Shown here: piece after piece, positions 1 through 9,071 of the stretch | Numbering within the stretch: position 1 is the first letter of the stretch | How the letters are laid out: each line of letters begins with the position of its first letter | Source of the DNA: Chloroflexus sp. Y-396-1 | GTDB lineage: Bacteria; Chloroflexota; Chloroflexia; Chloroflexales; Chloroflexaceae | DNA: 64,000 bases | Direction of reading: 5' to 3' | Assembly (NCBI RefSeq): GCF_000516515.1 | Contig: NZ_KI911784.1 | Coordinates: 868,001-932,000, forward strand | Translations under genes and position numbers: made by a program | Notes under the pieces: generated by a model | Seen by the model: only the letters and a program-made list of their open reading frames with translations | Told to the model about the DNA's origin: nothing | Databases searched by the model: none

Positions 1-14
1 AACCCCCACGCACA

Positions 15-1658
15 TTGCGTCAAAATCACCACCGAAATCTGATTGGCTTGGCTATCGCTTTACTCACAATTACTGCTCTAGCTATTCGCTTTTTTATTGT
101 ACGTGAAGTACCAGTTGGTTTTTTTGGTGATTCATATCATCATACTGTTATCACTCAGTTGCTGATAGATCACGGCGGCCTTTTCCATTCCTGGCAACCG
201 TATGCGCCAGCCGTGACCTTTACCTATCACTACGCCTTCCATACAATGGCGGCCTGGTGGCACTGGTTAAGCGGTCTATCGGCCGCGCAGGGCGTCGTTC
301 TAGTTGGGCAGGTGATGAACGGCTTAGCAACACCATTGACATTTCTGCTAACAGCACAACTAACCAATTCGCGGCTGACCGGTCTCTGGGCAGCCCTGAT
401 GGTCGGATTCCTCAGCATCTACCCGGCATATTACGTAAATTGGGGACGATATACACAACTAGCCGGGCAAACCGTTTTGCCGGCAGTGGCTCTGGCCTGG
501 ATGACCTTACTTGATCGAACGTTACAGCCTCATCTTTCGTGGCGTACCCTGCTTAGACCATTATTCCTGACCAGTATTGCCAGCGCTGGCCTATTACTCA
601 GTCACTATCGAGTAGCAATACTGACGATGTGCTTTATCCTTGCCTACGCAATGACAGCCTTTGCCCTCTACACATCGCACCAGTGGCAGTATTTGCTGCG
701 TATGAGTGTAGTCGGCCTGCTCGGTGCTGCCGGAACAGGTCTTCTGGTCGGACCCTGGCTATGGCGTGTACAACAAGGGCAGATCATGCGTCTGGCTTCC
801 ATTCTCTTGAATACCAGTTCTGAAACGAGCAATCCCATCTCGCTCGACATCATTGGAGCAGCATTTCGCACGGGTCTTTTCCTGCCGACAGTTCTGGGTC
901 TGGCGAGCCTGTTGTGGCGGCGACAAGCGGCTGGTATTGTCCTGACGCTCTGGGCGATCTTCGCCTGGCTGGCGGCAAATCCGCAACTGATCGGCCTGAA
1001 TGGTCAAGGCTTGATCACTACATTTACGGTGTTAATCGGTGCATACGTAGCTATTGCGCCGGCGGCTGGAGCTGGTTGGCTGACACTGATACGCCTGTTT
1101 GCCACCCTGATACAATCAGCCTGGCAGTGGAAGGATAGTTCCATCATCGCGGTTCAGATCATACTGGCACTGATCCTACTGGGCTGGGGTACCTCGATCC
1201 AGGTCAGCATTCTTGATCCCTCCTATCAACTGGCAACTCCGGCTGATATAGCGGCTGCCGAGTGGATTCAAACCAATCTACCGGCAGATGCGGCGATCTT
1301 TGTGAACGGATTTCCCGCCTACGGTGGTTACGTGTATGCCGGTAACGATGGTGGATGGTGGTTGAGCTTTCTTACCGGACGCCGTACCAATTTACTACCA
1401 ATGGCTGTAGGATTTGAAGCCACTGATCCGCCCGATACGCTGCGACAGATTGCCGCACTTCATCAGTCAATTCAGCAATTCCCAATAGGCAGTGCCGAGG
1501 CAGCAGCAGCATTGCGTGCATCTGGCTTTCGTTTTCTCTACGATGGACCGGCTGCCAATCCTGGTGGCGAGTACCTTGATCCAGCACAGATCGATACTTC
1601 ACCATTTTACGAATTAATCTACCGCCAAAACGGGGTAAGTATTTGGAGGATTCGCTAG
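15..1658 (+). CDS. Polytopic membrane protein, GT-C-like, WGRYTQL family (5' end uncertain)
   Basis: Large integral membrane protein of about 547 residues with roughly ten hydrophobic segments. An early acidic/His-rich loop (GDSYHHT, near residue 39) follows the first membrane span, as in GT-C type lipid-linked sugar transferases. A motif YYVNWGRYTQL sits near residue 140. A soluble C-terminal part contains NDGGWWLSFLTGRR. The same two motifs occur in the 692-residue protein encoded at 9072-11150, so the two are paralogues. The leftmost start is a TTG at 15 and the frame stays open to the window edge, so the true start may lie outside. The stop overlaps the next gene by one base (TAGTG), suggesting co-translation with the glycosyltransferase. 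A role in glycan or lipid-linked sugar transfer is inferred from fold type and neighbours; the substrate is unknown. Confidence 0.7.
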   Translation: MRQNHHRNLIGLAIALLTITALAIRFFIVREVPVGFFGDSYHHTVITQLLIDHGGLFHSWQPYAPAVTFTYHYAFHTMAAWWHWLSGLSAAQGVVLVGQVMNGLATPLTFLLTAQLTNSRLTGLWAALMVGFLSIYPAYYVNWGRYTQLAGQTVLPAVALAWMTLLDRTLQPHLSWRTLLRPLFLTSIASAGLLLSHYRVAILTMCFILAYAMTAFALYTSHQWQYLLRMSVVGLLGAAGTGLLVGPWLWRVQQGQIMRLASILLNTSSETSNPISLDIIGAAFRTGLFLPTVLGLASLLWRRQAAGIVLTLWAIFAWLAANPQLIGLNGQGLITTFTVLIGAYVAIAPAAGAGWLTLIRLFATLIQSAWQWKDSSIIAVQIILALILLGWGTSIQVSILDPSYQLATPADIAAAEWIQTNLPADAAIFVNGFPAYGGYVYAGNDGGWWLSFLTGRRTNLLPMAVGFEATDPPDTLRQIAALHQSIQQFPIGSAEAAAALRASGFRFLYDGPAANPGGEYLDPAQIDTSPFYELIYRQNGVSIWRIR

Positions 1659-2815
1659 TGCGACTTGCAGTGGTTGGCCCAACCTATCCTTTTCGAGGTG
1701 GAATTGCCCAGTACAGCACCATGCTGGTTTATTACCTTCGTGCGGCTGGTCATACGACGTTCTTCTACTCGTTTACCCGTCAGTATCCCACCTGGCTCTT
1801 TCCCGGTCGTAGTGATCGTGATCCGAGTCGCACTGCACTCCGGGTCGATTGCGAGTATCTGCTCGATCCAATGAATCCGTTGACCTGGTGGCGATTAGTG
1901 CGTCGGGTACGCGCCGATCAGCCTGATCTCTTGCTCTTGCAGTGGTGGGTTCCATATTGGACACCTAGTCTGACGGTTATTTCGAGTCTGCTGAAGCGCC
2001 CACCAGCAACGAGGATTGCGATGATTTGTCACAATGTCTTGCCACACGACGGTGGTGGTGTGATTGATCGAAGATTGGCAATGACGGTTTTACGACGTGC
2101 AGATGCACTAATTGTTCACAGCGATCCCGACCGCTATCGGGCACGAGCGTTGCTCCCCCAAGCCAGGATTGTCAAAGCCTTCCTCCCTACGTATGAGCCT
2201 GTTTCAAAGGAAGCGAAAGCTGCTATGACTGCTGCGCTGCGTGATCAGTGGCAGATGCCTGATCAACGGCGCATCCTGCTCTTTTTCGGATTTGTACGGC
2301 CGTACAAGGGGCTAGAATATCTGATCCAGGCGTTAGCTCAGGTGCGTCATCAGCTCGATGTGCATTTGCTGGTAGTAGGTGAAATTTGGGGATCACAAGC
2401 CTATTACGAACGATATGCCGCCGAATTTGGCGTTGCTGACGCGATCACATTCATCAATCGCTATGTACCAAATGAAGAGCTGCCAGTCATCTTTTCCGTG
2501 GCTGATGTCGTTGTGTTACCGTATATCTCGGCGACCCAAAGTGCTGTCGTACAATTGGCGTTTAGTTTTGGCAAACCGGTCATTACCACTAATGTTGGTG
2601 GTCTGCCAGAGGTGGTCAAAGATGGGGTGACTGGACTCATTGTCCCTCCTCAGGATGCAACTGCACTAGCACACGCCATTGTGCGCTATTTTCAAGATGA
2701 TCTGGCGACTTGCCTTGCTGCCCATGTGCAGGCGGAAGCAGCCGAACGAGCCGAGTCGTGGCCCCGTCTGGTGAGAATCATTACCGACCTGGCACGTGAA
2801 CTGAATGGGAAGTAG
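1658..2815 (+). CDS. Glycosyltransferase family 4 (GT-B fold)
   Basis: Cytoplasmic sugar transferase using a nucleotide-sugar donor. The N-terminal acceptor domain starts with LAVVGPTYPFRGG, a glycine-rich loop typical of GT4. The C-terminal donor domain has GFVRPYKGLEYLIQAL near residue 220 and the donor-binding segment with FGKPVITTNVGGLPEV, followed by GLIVPP. The GTG start at 1658 is preferred over the upstream TTG at 1643 because GGAGGA lies at 1645-1650 at ideal spacing, and the start overlaps the preceding stop by one base. Length of about 385 residues is normal for the family. It overlaps the next glycosyltransferase gene by 11 bases, so the three genes from 15 to 4097 look like one transcription unit. 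Donor and acceptor sugars cannot be read from the sequence. Confidence 0.88.
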   Translation: MRLAVVGPTYPFRGGIAQYSTMLVYYLRAAGHTTFFYSFTRQYPTWLFPGRSDRDPSRTALRVDCEYLLDPMNPLTWWRLVRRVRADQPDLLLLQWWVPYWTPSLTVISSLLKRPPATRIAMICHNVLPHDGGGVIDRRLAMTVLRRADALIVHSDPDRYRARALLPQARIVKAFLPTYEPVSKEAKAAMTAALRDQWQMPDQRRILLFFGFVRPYKGLEYLIQALAQVRHQLDVHLLVVGEIWGSQAYYERYAAEFGVADAITFINRYVPNEELPVIFSVADVVVLPYISATQSAVVQLAFSFGKPVITTNVGGLPEVVKDGVTGLIVPPQDATALAHAIVRYFQDDLATCLAAHVQAEAAERAESWPRLVRIITDLARELNGK

Positions 2816-4097
2816 TAGCCCTGTGCTGAGACTTGTCAACAAGCTATCTATCTTCACCAGCCATCGGCAAGCAACCGTGACACCTACACGCCGCGTTGTC
2901 TTCCTCTTACCGATGGGGATTGACCGTCCGGCTGGCCGTCGCTATTTCAACATTGCCCGTGGCCTGGTTCAATTGGGATTTCAGGTGCGTCTGCTGGCGC
3001 TCCATCCCGACTTTTCAACATGTACTCACCGCCAGTTTGTTGTTGATGGGGTAGAAGTCTGGTATGTCGGACAGATGCACGCCCGTAAGACCGGCAGCAT
3101 ACCGCAGAGTTTTAGCCCTTTTCAACTCTTGCGCGTAGTTGTGCGATCAACGCTGGGAATGATTTGGGGAGTTCTCCATTCACCGGCAACCTGGTACCAT
3201 CTGGGTAAACCACAACCGATCAATGGCATGGCCGCACTCGTCTCGGTGTGCTTCTGGCGTGGTCAATCGTTTTTCGTTGATTGCGATGATGATGAAGTCA
3301 CCGCCAACCGTTTTACGGCAGATTGGCAGCGAGCTGTCTTTGCTTTCTGGCAATGGCTGTTGCCAAGGCTAGCCATTGGTACTACTGTCAATACCAGGTA
3401 TCTGGCTACAAAGATGGCTCAACCTGGTCGACCCTATGTTATCGTTCCCAATGGAGTAACCGCTGACTTTCGTTCACCACCACTACATGTACGTGCAGCA
3501 TTGGCCTCCGCCTTAGGTTTACAACATGGGCCAGTTATCGCTTACGCTGGCACTCTAGCCTTGCATAACCATCCGATTGATTTGCTGTTACAGGCTTTCA
3601 ATCTCGTCGTAGCCCAACATCCTACCGCAACATTGTTGATCATCGGTGGCGGCGAGGATCTGCCCCTGATCCGGGCCTATATCGAACGACAACCGTGGCG
3701 TGAACGGGTTATCTTGACCGGACACGTCCCCCACATGCTAGTGCGTGGATTGCTGTCCTTGGCCGATCTTAGCGTTGATCCAGTGTATGATGACTCAGTT
3801 GCTCGTGCCCGCTGTCCACTCAAGATTGTCGAGAGTCTGGCGCTTGGTGTACCGGTGATTACCGGCGATGTCGGCGATCGGGCCGAGATGCTCGGGTATG
3901 GTACAGCAGGAATCGTTGTTCCACCGGGAAATGCCGCTGCGCTGGCAACCGCAATTCACGAACTATTGACCAATTCAGAGCGCCGCATGGCGATGGCTGC
4001 TGCTGCATTGGTGCAGGCCAGTCGTTATGATTGGGCATACCTGGCCGCACGTTGGGCAACTATCTACGATAGAACAGACACCCAATGCTCTCGGTAA
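2805..4097 (+). CDS. Glycosyltransferase family 4, second of tandem pair
   Basis: GT-B glycosyltransferase of about 430 residues. The N-terminal half opens with VVFLLPMGIDRPAGRRYFN, the glycine/arginine loop of the acceptor domain. The donor domain has AYAGTLALHNHPIDLLLQAF near residue 246, and the nucleotide-sugar site is represented by CPLKIVESLALGVPVITGD, carrying the K and E expected of a GT4 active site. The ATG at 2805 overlaps the upstream gene's end, favouring translational coupling; a GTG at 2823 is a possible alternative. It ends two bases before the stop of the convergent LuxR-Kelch gene, so the two transcripts meet tail to tail with no room for a conventional terminator. Likely acts with the two upstream genes in assembly of a surface glycan; the product is not known. 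Confidence 0.86.
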   Translation: MGSSSPVLRLVNKLSIFTSHRQATVTPTRRVVFLLPMGIDRPAGRRYFNIARGLVQLGFQVRLLALHPDFSTCTHRQFVVDGVEVWYVGQMHARKTGSIPQSFSPFQLLRVVVRSTLGMIWGVLHSPATWYHLGKPQPINGMAALVSVCFWRGQSFFVDCDDDEVTANRFTADWQRAVFAFWQWLLPRLAIGTTVNTRYLATKMAQPGRPYVIVPNGVTADFRSPPLHVRAALASALGLQHGPVIAYAGTLALHNHPIDLLLQAFNLVVAQHPTATLLIIGGGEDLPLIRAYIERQPWRERVILTGHVPHMLVRGLLSLADLSVDPVYDDSVARARCPLKIVESLALGVPVITGDVGDRAEMLGYGTAGIVVPPGNAAALATAIHELLTNSERRMAMAAAALVQASRYDWAYLAARWATIYDRTDTQCSR

Positions 4098-4098
4098 C

Positions 4099-5571
4099 CT
4101 ACTGACCGGGAATGAAGACAACATACAGGGCGCGATACTCACTTAAACGCCCCTGCGCACGACTGTCACCCACAAAATAGATGTTCGATTCGAGCAATAC
4201 AGCGTCAGAAGAGACATATGCGTCAGCCGGTAACGGTGTCTGGCTCCACGCATCAGCCGCAATATCGTAGGTCAGTCCCTGACGCCGCTCACTATCAAAA
4301 ATGAGCAGGGTGCTCGGCAGTCCTACCACAACCGGACGTGCAATCGCCTGCGGTAATGGGGCAGTTGCAATCCAGCGTTGATCAGGGTCGTTGCCTGGCT
4401 CAAGTCGGGCGCTGTCGCGAAGCGCACTATCGATCCCTTCTCCACCCACGATGTAGAGCCGTCCACCGGCCACTGCTACGCCAGCGTTCTGGCGTGGTTG
4501 TGGTAATGCCGGCCCCCTTTCCCAACGTTCACGCACCGGATCGTACATAAACACTTCAGAACGGAGCGAGGTTCCATCCCAACCGCCGATCAGGTACATT
4601 TGCCCTTCCCAGGCCACCAGTGCATAACGACTCCGCGGTGCTGGCAATGATGGGCCAACATACCAGCGTTGCTCGCGTGGGTCATAGATTTCAAGCCGAT
4701 CAGTCACTGTACCGGTCGCATCTTCTCCTCCCGGTACGAAAATACGTCCGCGGAGCGTGATAGCCCGTGCATGACTCACTGCGGTCGGCTTGTCGGTTAG
4801 CCGTACCCAGCGGTCTGTTTCGGGATCGTAGCGGTCAACTGCGGCGCTCACCATACCGCGTTGTTCGCCACCGATAACGTACAACCGCCGTTCGAGATCG
4901 TATCCGGTCAGCGCAAAATGATCGCGTGGATCGCTCAGTGGTTGGCGCAGAAACCAGCGTTGCTGACTACTGATGATCGTTGATATGGTTGGATTCGTCG
5001 GTACAGTGATTTGAGCAGAACGTGCATTAACCATAAGGATTGTAACGGCGACGACGATCAGCGCCACCCCCGCAATCAGCCAGAATGTCAGACGCCGCCA
5101 CCAGGGTTCCACTGTTGGCAGAGCAGCCGGTTGCGTCGGTGATAAAGGTGTTTCTTGTATTGTAGGCAGTACTGTTCCGGTATCTGAAATCTGATCGGCT
5201 GGTGATGATAGGTCAGGCAATGCTGTTGGCGTGTCGGTCGCCCCTACGGATGTTTCAGGTTCTGACGGTGCGGTAATCGGTGGCTGCGCTGCTTCGGCAA
5301 TTGCCGCTACCTCTTGTATACTGACCGGTGCCGTCTCGTCGGCAGGTGACATACCGGTTTCACCAACTGTCACGATCCCGGTCCGAATTGCGTAAACCGT
5401 TGCCTCTGTGCGCGATTCCACACCGATTTTGGCAAAGATATTCCGCAGATGTACCTTGACCGTGTTAACACTAATGTTCAATGCAATCGCAATTTGCTGA
5501 TTGGTTGCCCCGGTAGCTACAAGACGGAGTATCTCGCGCTCACGCTCACTAATTGGATTTTCGTTCGTCAT
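4099..5571 (-). CDS. Membrane-anchored LuxR-type HTH protein with C-terminal Kelch propeller
   Basis: Three parts are visible in 490 residues. Residues 5-65 are a LuxR/GerE helix-turn-helix (ISEREREILRLVATGATNQQ, then NISVNTVKVHLRNIFAKIG). Residues 70-157 are a Pro/Thr/Ala-rich linker. Residues 161-181 are a single membrane span (FWLIAGVALIVVAVTILMV), and residues 210-490 are about five Kelch repeats with the GG and YDP..W signature (LYVIGGEQ, MYLIGGWDG, LYIVGGEG). By the positive-inside rule (WWRR before the span) the HTH is cytoplasmic and the beta-propeller is outside. The layout resembles ToxR/CadC-type one-component regulators in principle, but with a GerE domain and no receiver. Targets unknown. 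Regulation of the flanking glycan genes is only a guess. Confidence 0.85.
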   Translation of the reverse strand: MTNENPISEREREILRLVATGATNQQIAIALNISVNTVKVHLRNIFAKIGVESRTEATVYAIRTGIVTVGETGMSPADETAPVSIQEVAAIAEAAQPPITAPSEPETSVGATDTPTALPDLSSPADQISDTGTVLPTIQETPLSPTQPAALPTVEPWWRRLTFWLIAGVALIVVAVTILMVNARSAQITVPTNPTISTIISSQQRWFLRQPLSDPRDHFALTGYDLERRLYVIGGEQRGMVSAAVDRYDPETDRWVRLTDKPTAVSHARAITLRGRIFVPGGEDATGTVTDRLEIYDPREQRWYVGPSLPAPRSRYALVAWEGQMYLIGGWDGTSLRSEVFMYDPVRERWERGPALPQPRQNAGVAVAGGRLYIVGGEGIDSALRDSARLEPGNDPDQRWIATAPLPQAIARPVVVGLPSTLLIFDSERRQGLTYDIAADAWSQTPLPADAYVSSDAVLLESNIYFVGDSRAQGRLSEYRALYVVFIPGQ

Positions 5572-5652
5572 AGCCTGATATACTACAATACAGCTAGTTT
5601 ACGTTGATCATAACATATCCGAGCGTGGCCTGGTGTGAGCAGACGGAATGAA

Positions 5653-5680
5653 TTCACCTCGACAAAGGTTCACGTATAAT
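5653..5680 (+). promoter_or_regulatory. Candidate sigma-70 promoter for the 5715 gene
   Basis: A perfect TATAAT -10 box at 5675-5680 with a weak -35 (TTCACC, 5653-5658) 16 bases upstream. Transcription would start near 5687, about 28 bases before the ATG. The spacing is right but the -35 is poor, so this is a moderate call. Confidence 0.4.
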
Positions 5681-5714
5681 AGTTGCAATCAATCCAGCCT
5701 GACAATAAGCTCTT

Positions 5715-7982
5715 ATGAGATCCAGTCGATCACATACCACCGTGCTCCTGCTGGCCCTGATTCTTCAGGCAATTCCATGGGGATTGCCACTAACAGCCTT
5801 CGCGCAACCAAACATTTCACTTGAATTGTCTACTCCCTTTGGCGGTCAATATGTTGTCGGAGCGTGGCTGCCACTCAGAATTACGCTGAGCAATAAAGGC
5901 GCAGCAACCACGGTGACGCTAATGGGAACTCCGGCTGATGATTCGGCCCAATTCACCCGCACGATCAATCTCCCTGCCAACACTGAAAAAACGGTATGGC
6001 TTTACATCTTGCTTGCCCAACCGACGAGTTCGGTTATCGTCACCGTAACTGCTAACGAGAGCATATTGTCGCGGCAAGAGGTACCACTTCTGTTACGTCC
6101 GGTCGAGCAGATGCGTGCCGTCCTGGGTGAGTCACCGGTCACTGGCGATCTCTTTGCAGCCGGTCGCTTGCAGCCAACCGATTTGCCCGATCATCCGCTC
6201 GGATGGAGCAACCTGAGCGTACTGGCCTTCTTCGAGCTAAGCAACCCGTTATCACCTGAGCAGCAATCGGCGCTGCTGGAATGGGTGTACGGTGGTGGTC
6301 ACGTGATCATTGGCGGTGGCCCAAGCGCCGTATCGCTTCAGTCTTTTCTTCCACCAGACCTTCAGGCAGCCCAGATTGTTGGCGTGACCACGCTTGACCG
6401 GCAACCGTTACGCGAGCGCGGTGATGCCGAGATGATCGATCCCCTGATAGGAGTCAAGTTGCAACCGCGTGGCGGTTCATACGCGGTCGGCGATCCAGAT
6501 TCACCGCCATGGGTTGAATATCCGTTTGGTCGCGGACGAGTGACCCAACTGGCGTTTGAACCTAAAGCCTTGCAGGATTGGGAAGGGCAGGAGCGATTTT
6601 GGTCCACGTTGGCGCGACCGATCGTGCTCTTCATGAGCAGAACTGGGCAGAGTTCGCAGATCGCTGGTCGCCAAATCGAAATGCTGACCCCTGTGTTAAG
6701 TCAGTTGCCCTCTATTGATACGCCGACCGTTGCTCAGGGATTCATCGCACTGACCGGCTATGCACTGCTGGTGATTCCGGCGGTGGTCGGATGGTGGTGG
6801 TGGCGGCGCCGTATCGTTCCGGTGATGACACTGATATATATTGCCATGATCAGTACGGGTAGTGGTCTGTGGTGGGCCACTACCAATGCAGCACCGACTC
6901 ATACTGCACTACGGCTGACCCTCATTGAACCCATCAATCAAAGGCAGGCTCGTGCTCAAACTACCCTGACAATGTTGTCGGCAATGCCACGGCGCGAGGT
7001 TGTATCGTTCAACTATCCTGTGGTAACACAGACATTGCCGATCAACACCGACTCGGATACAAGCGGGCCGTTCCCTCAAGCTACCAAGAACGTAACCCTA
7101 ACCCTGACACCCTGGGTCATGCAGGGCATACTAGCAACGATGGAACTACCGGCTCCCCAGATTCAGGCGACATTGGTGATCGATCAGGAACAATTACGGG
7201 TTGATGTTCAAAATGATAGTCCCTTTACCCTGCGCAATGTATTTGTCAGTTATGCCGATCAGATGATCTTTTTTGGGAATTTACGACCTGGCGTCCGATC
7301 AACAGCTCGCTGGCCGGTTATCTTTGCCAGTTCTGCTCATGCCGAGACACTCGGAACACAGATTGTCAACGATCTCCGCGAGAATGGGTTGCTCGTCGGA
7401 CGTGACATCGAACGGCGGGCTGCCATCCTTACCACCTTTATTGATGCGGCAATAGCTGCACTTCCCGATCGACTTGATCCTGGGCCCTTCCTAGTAGCCT
7501 GGCTTGATCAGGACCCAACCGATTCAGCGTCAACATTCATCGGTCAGCGCGAAACGCTTTTGGTCATGCGCCTACGCATTACCGGCCAGGGACGGTTGAT
7601 CCTTCCAATGGGCTGGCTAAGAATCGACCCCTCATCGCAGGATACATTAGCTTGTCCGAATGGCAAGGGGGTTCAACTACGTGGGAGTACCGCCGAGATA
7701 CGTCTTCGCCTTCCGGCCGATCTTGCATCATTTCAAGCCGACACAATTCAGGTGCAAATGAAGACGACCAACCAGCTTACCAGTCGTGACCTTGTGGTGA
7801 GCGTCTACGACTGGCAAACGGCGAATTGGGATGAGATCACACTCACCGAGCCGTCCAATTTCAGCATTCCAGCGGCTATCAACTACCTGCGTAATGGCGA
7901 GCTACAATTACGTTTGAGCGGAACGCTCGACCAGACAGGGTGCATAGTCGTCGTTGGTGGAGCACAGGGGTTCGTACCGTGA
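5715..7982 (+). CDS. Exported membrane protein with two central membrane spans, unknown function
   Basis: 755 residues. A signal peptide is visible at the N-terminus (LLLALILQAIPWGLPLTAFA, cleavage near residue 31). It is followed by a beta-rich domain resembling NEW3-like or bacterial Ig-like folds (ISLELSTPFGGQYVVGAWLP) and a Rossmann-like middle with LLEWVYGGGHVIIGGG, similar in style to DUF4350 or class I glutamine-amidotransferase-like domains in membrane-associated operons. Two membrane spans lie around residues 345-363 and 372-393, then a second soluble domain of about 350 residues. Its stop overlaps the next gene by four bases (GTGA), so it is translated together with the permease-like protein. 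No catalytic motif was recognised. A role as the extracellular partner of an ABC-2-type exporter is an inference from neighbourhood only. Confidence 0.75.
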   Translation: MRSSRSHTTVLLLALILQAIPWGLPLTAFAQPNISLELSTPFGGQYVVGAWLPLRITLSNKGAATTVTLMGTPADDSAQFTRTINLPANTEKTVWLYILLAQPTSSVIVTVTANESILSRQEVPLLLRPVEQMRAVLGESPVTGDLFAAGRLQPTDLPDHPLGWSNLSVLAFFELSNPLSPEQQSALLEWVYGGGHVIIGGGPSAVSLQSFLPPDLQAAQIVGVTTLDRQPLRERGDAEMIDPLIGVKLQPRGGSYAVGDPDSPPWVEYPFGRGRVTQLAFEPKALQDWEGQERFWSTLARPIVLFMSRTGQSSQIAGRQIEMLTPVLSQLPSIDTPTVAQGFIALTGYALLVIPAVVGWWWWRRRIVPVMTLIYIAMISTGSGLWWATTNAAPTHTALRLTLIEPINQRQARAQTTLTMLSAMPRREVVSFNYPVVTQTLPINTDSDTSGPFPQATKNVTLTLTPWVMQGILATMELPAPQIQATLVIDQEQLRVDVQNDSPFTLRNVFVSYADQMIFFGNLRPGVRSTARWPVIFASSAHAETLGTQIVNDLRENGLLVGRDIERRAAILTTFIDAAIAALPDRLDPGPFLVAWLDQDPTDSASTFIGQRETLLVMRLRITGQGRLILPMGWLRIDPSSQDTLACPNGKGVQLRGSTAEIRLRLPADLASFQADTIQVQMKTTNQLTSRDLVVSVYDWQTANWDEITLTEPSNFSIPAAINYLRNGELQLRLSGTLDQTGCIVVVGGAQGFVP

Positions 7983-8902
7983 TCGAGTTGTTTCGCTCGG
8001 AGTGGCAACAACTTATTCGTCACCGTCGCGTAATTCTACTGCTGCCTGGTACGGTGATCGTAGTGTGGCTGGTTAGCCTACAGTTACTCCAACTCTCAGA
8101 TGCAACAAGTCCGGATCGAACAGGTCTGACACCGTTATTCAATGCGCAGATTGGCCGTCTCTTTGCGACCGGTCTTTGTCTCGCACTTCAGGGCTGGCTG
8201 ACAGTAGTGACACCGCTGCTTGCCATTAGTTTCTTTCCCGTGTTTGCTCCATCACCGCCGTTGCCGCCTGCACATTTCCTGACTCGCCTGCTGGCATTGT
8301 GGATGCTTATGGTTCTGTTTATCATTGTGACATTTCCGTTTTTTAGCCTTCTGCCGTTGTTTGGTAGTCTGAGCTTAGCCGAAATCAGTTGGGCGCTGAG
8401 CGTCGTCGTGACGACAGCATGGTTGGTCAGTACCTTGGCTCTTTCAGGAATAACGCTTATTCAACAGCGTCCGGCAGGCCTGTTTGTGACCTACATCGTA
8501 ATCTTGGGATGGTTCCTAGCGGCTTTCCTGATGGCCAGAACAAGCACCAGCCTGACAATTGCCACGATCATCGTCGTTGCCAGCAATCCCTTTGCTGCCC
8601 TGATTGCAACGCTGGCGCCGGCATTTCCACCTGCTGGCCCAATTGCGTCCGACCTGAACACGTTACTACAATGGACGCACGGCGTCGTTGAACGCGATGT
8701 ACCGCTCTACCTGCTGTATATAACCGGGAGTGGTCTTGCAATTCTGCTATTCATCGGTATCTCCGGCTTTATCTCCCGCCCAAAACCCCGGCATTGGCAG
8801 CGCTTCGATACCTGGTGGTCGGTTGTGCTCGTGGTCTATCTGGTCATCGCATACGCCGGACGTGAATGGTGGTTGCCTGTGTTGACAACCACAGCTCGTT
8901 AA
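7979..8902 (+). CDS. ABC-2-like multi-span membrane protein
   Basis: A hydrophobic protein of 307 residues with about six to seven membrane segments. The N-terminus (IELFRSEWQQLIRHRRVILLL) has the amphipathic helix followed by the first span typical of ABC-2 permeases. The GTG at 7979 is chosen because it forms the classic GTGA overlap with the preceding stop; a start at 7940 would intrude far into the upstream gene. No ATP-binding cassette gene lies next to it, so if it is a transporter its ATPase is encoded elsewhere. The pair with the 5715 gene is probably functional as a unit. Substrate unknown. Confidence 0.65.
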   Translation: MIELFRSEWQQLIRHRRVILLLPGTVIVVWLVSLQLLQLSDATSPDRTGLTPLFNAQIGRLFATGLCLALQGWLTVVTPLLAISFFPVFAPSPPLPPAHFLTRLLALWMLMVLFIIVTFPFFSLLPLFGSLSLAEISWALSVVVTTAWLVSTLALSGITLIQQRPAGLFVTYIVILGWFLAAFLMARTSTSLTIATIIVVASNPFAALIATLAPAFPPAGPIASDLNTLLQWTHGVVERDVPLYLLYITGSGLAILLFIGISGFISRPKPRHWQRFDTWWSVVLVVYLVIAYAGREWWLPVLTTTAR

Positions 8903-9071
8903 CACTTACCGGCGTCGTGATGACGAATACGTAGCGACTACTAAACGCCGTGCAGATCGGTATTGGAACCGTCCTGTATAGTCCATCTCGGTAAACAGCA
9001 TAGCGGATGAGTCATTGCAATATAGAAAGCCTATCGATCTGCACGTGTTCTATTTGCCAAAACTCAGCAGT

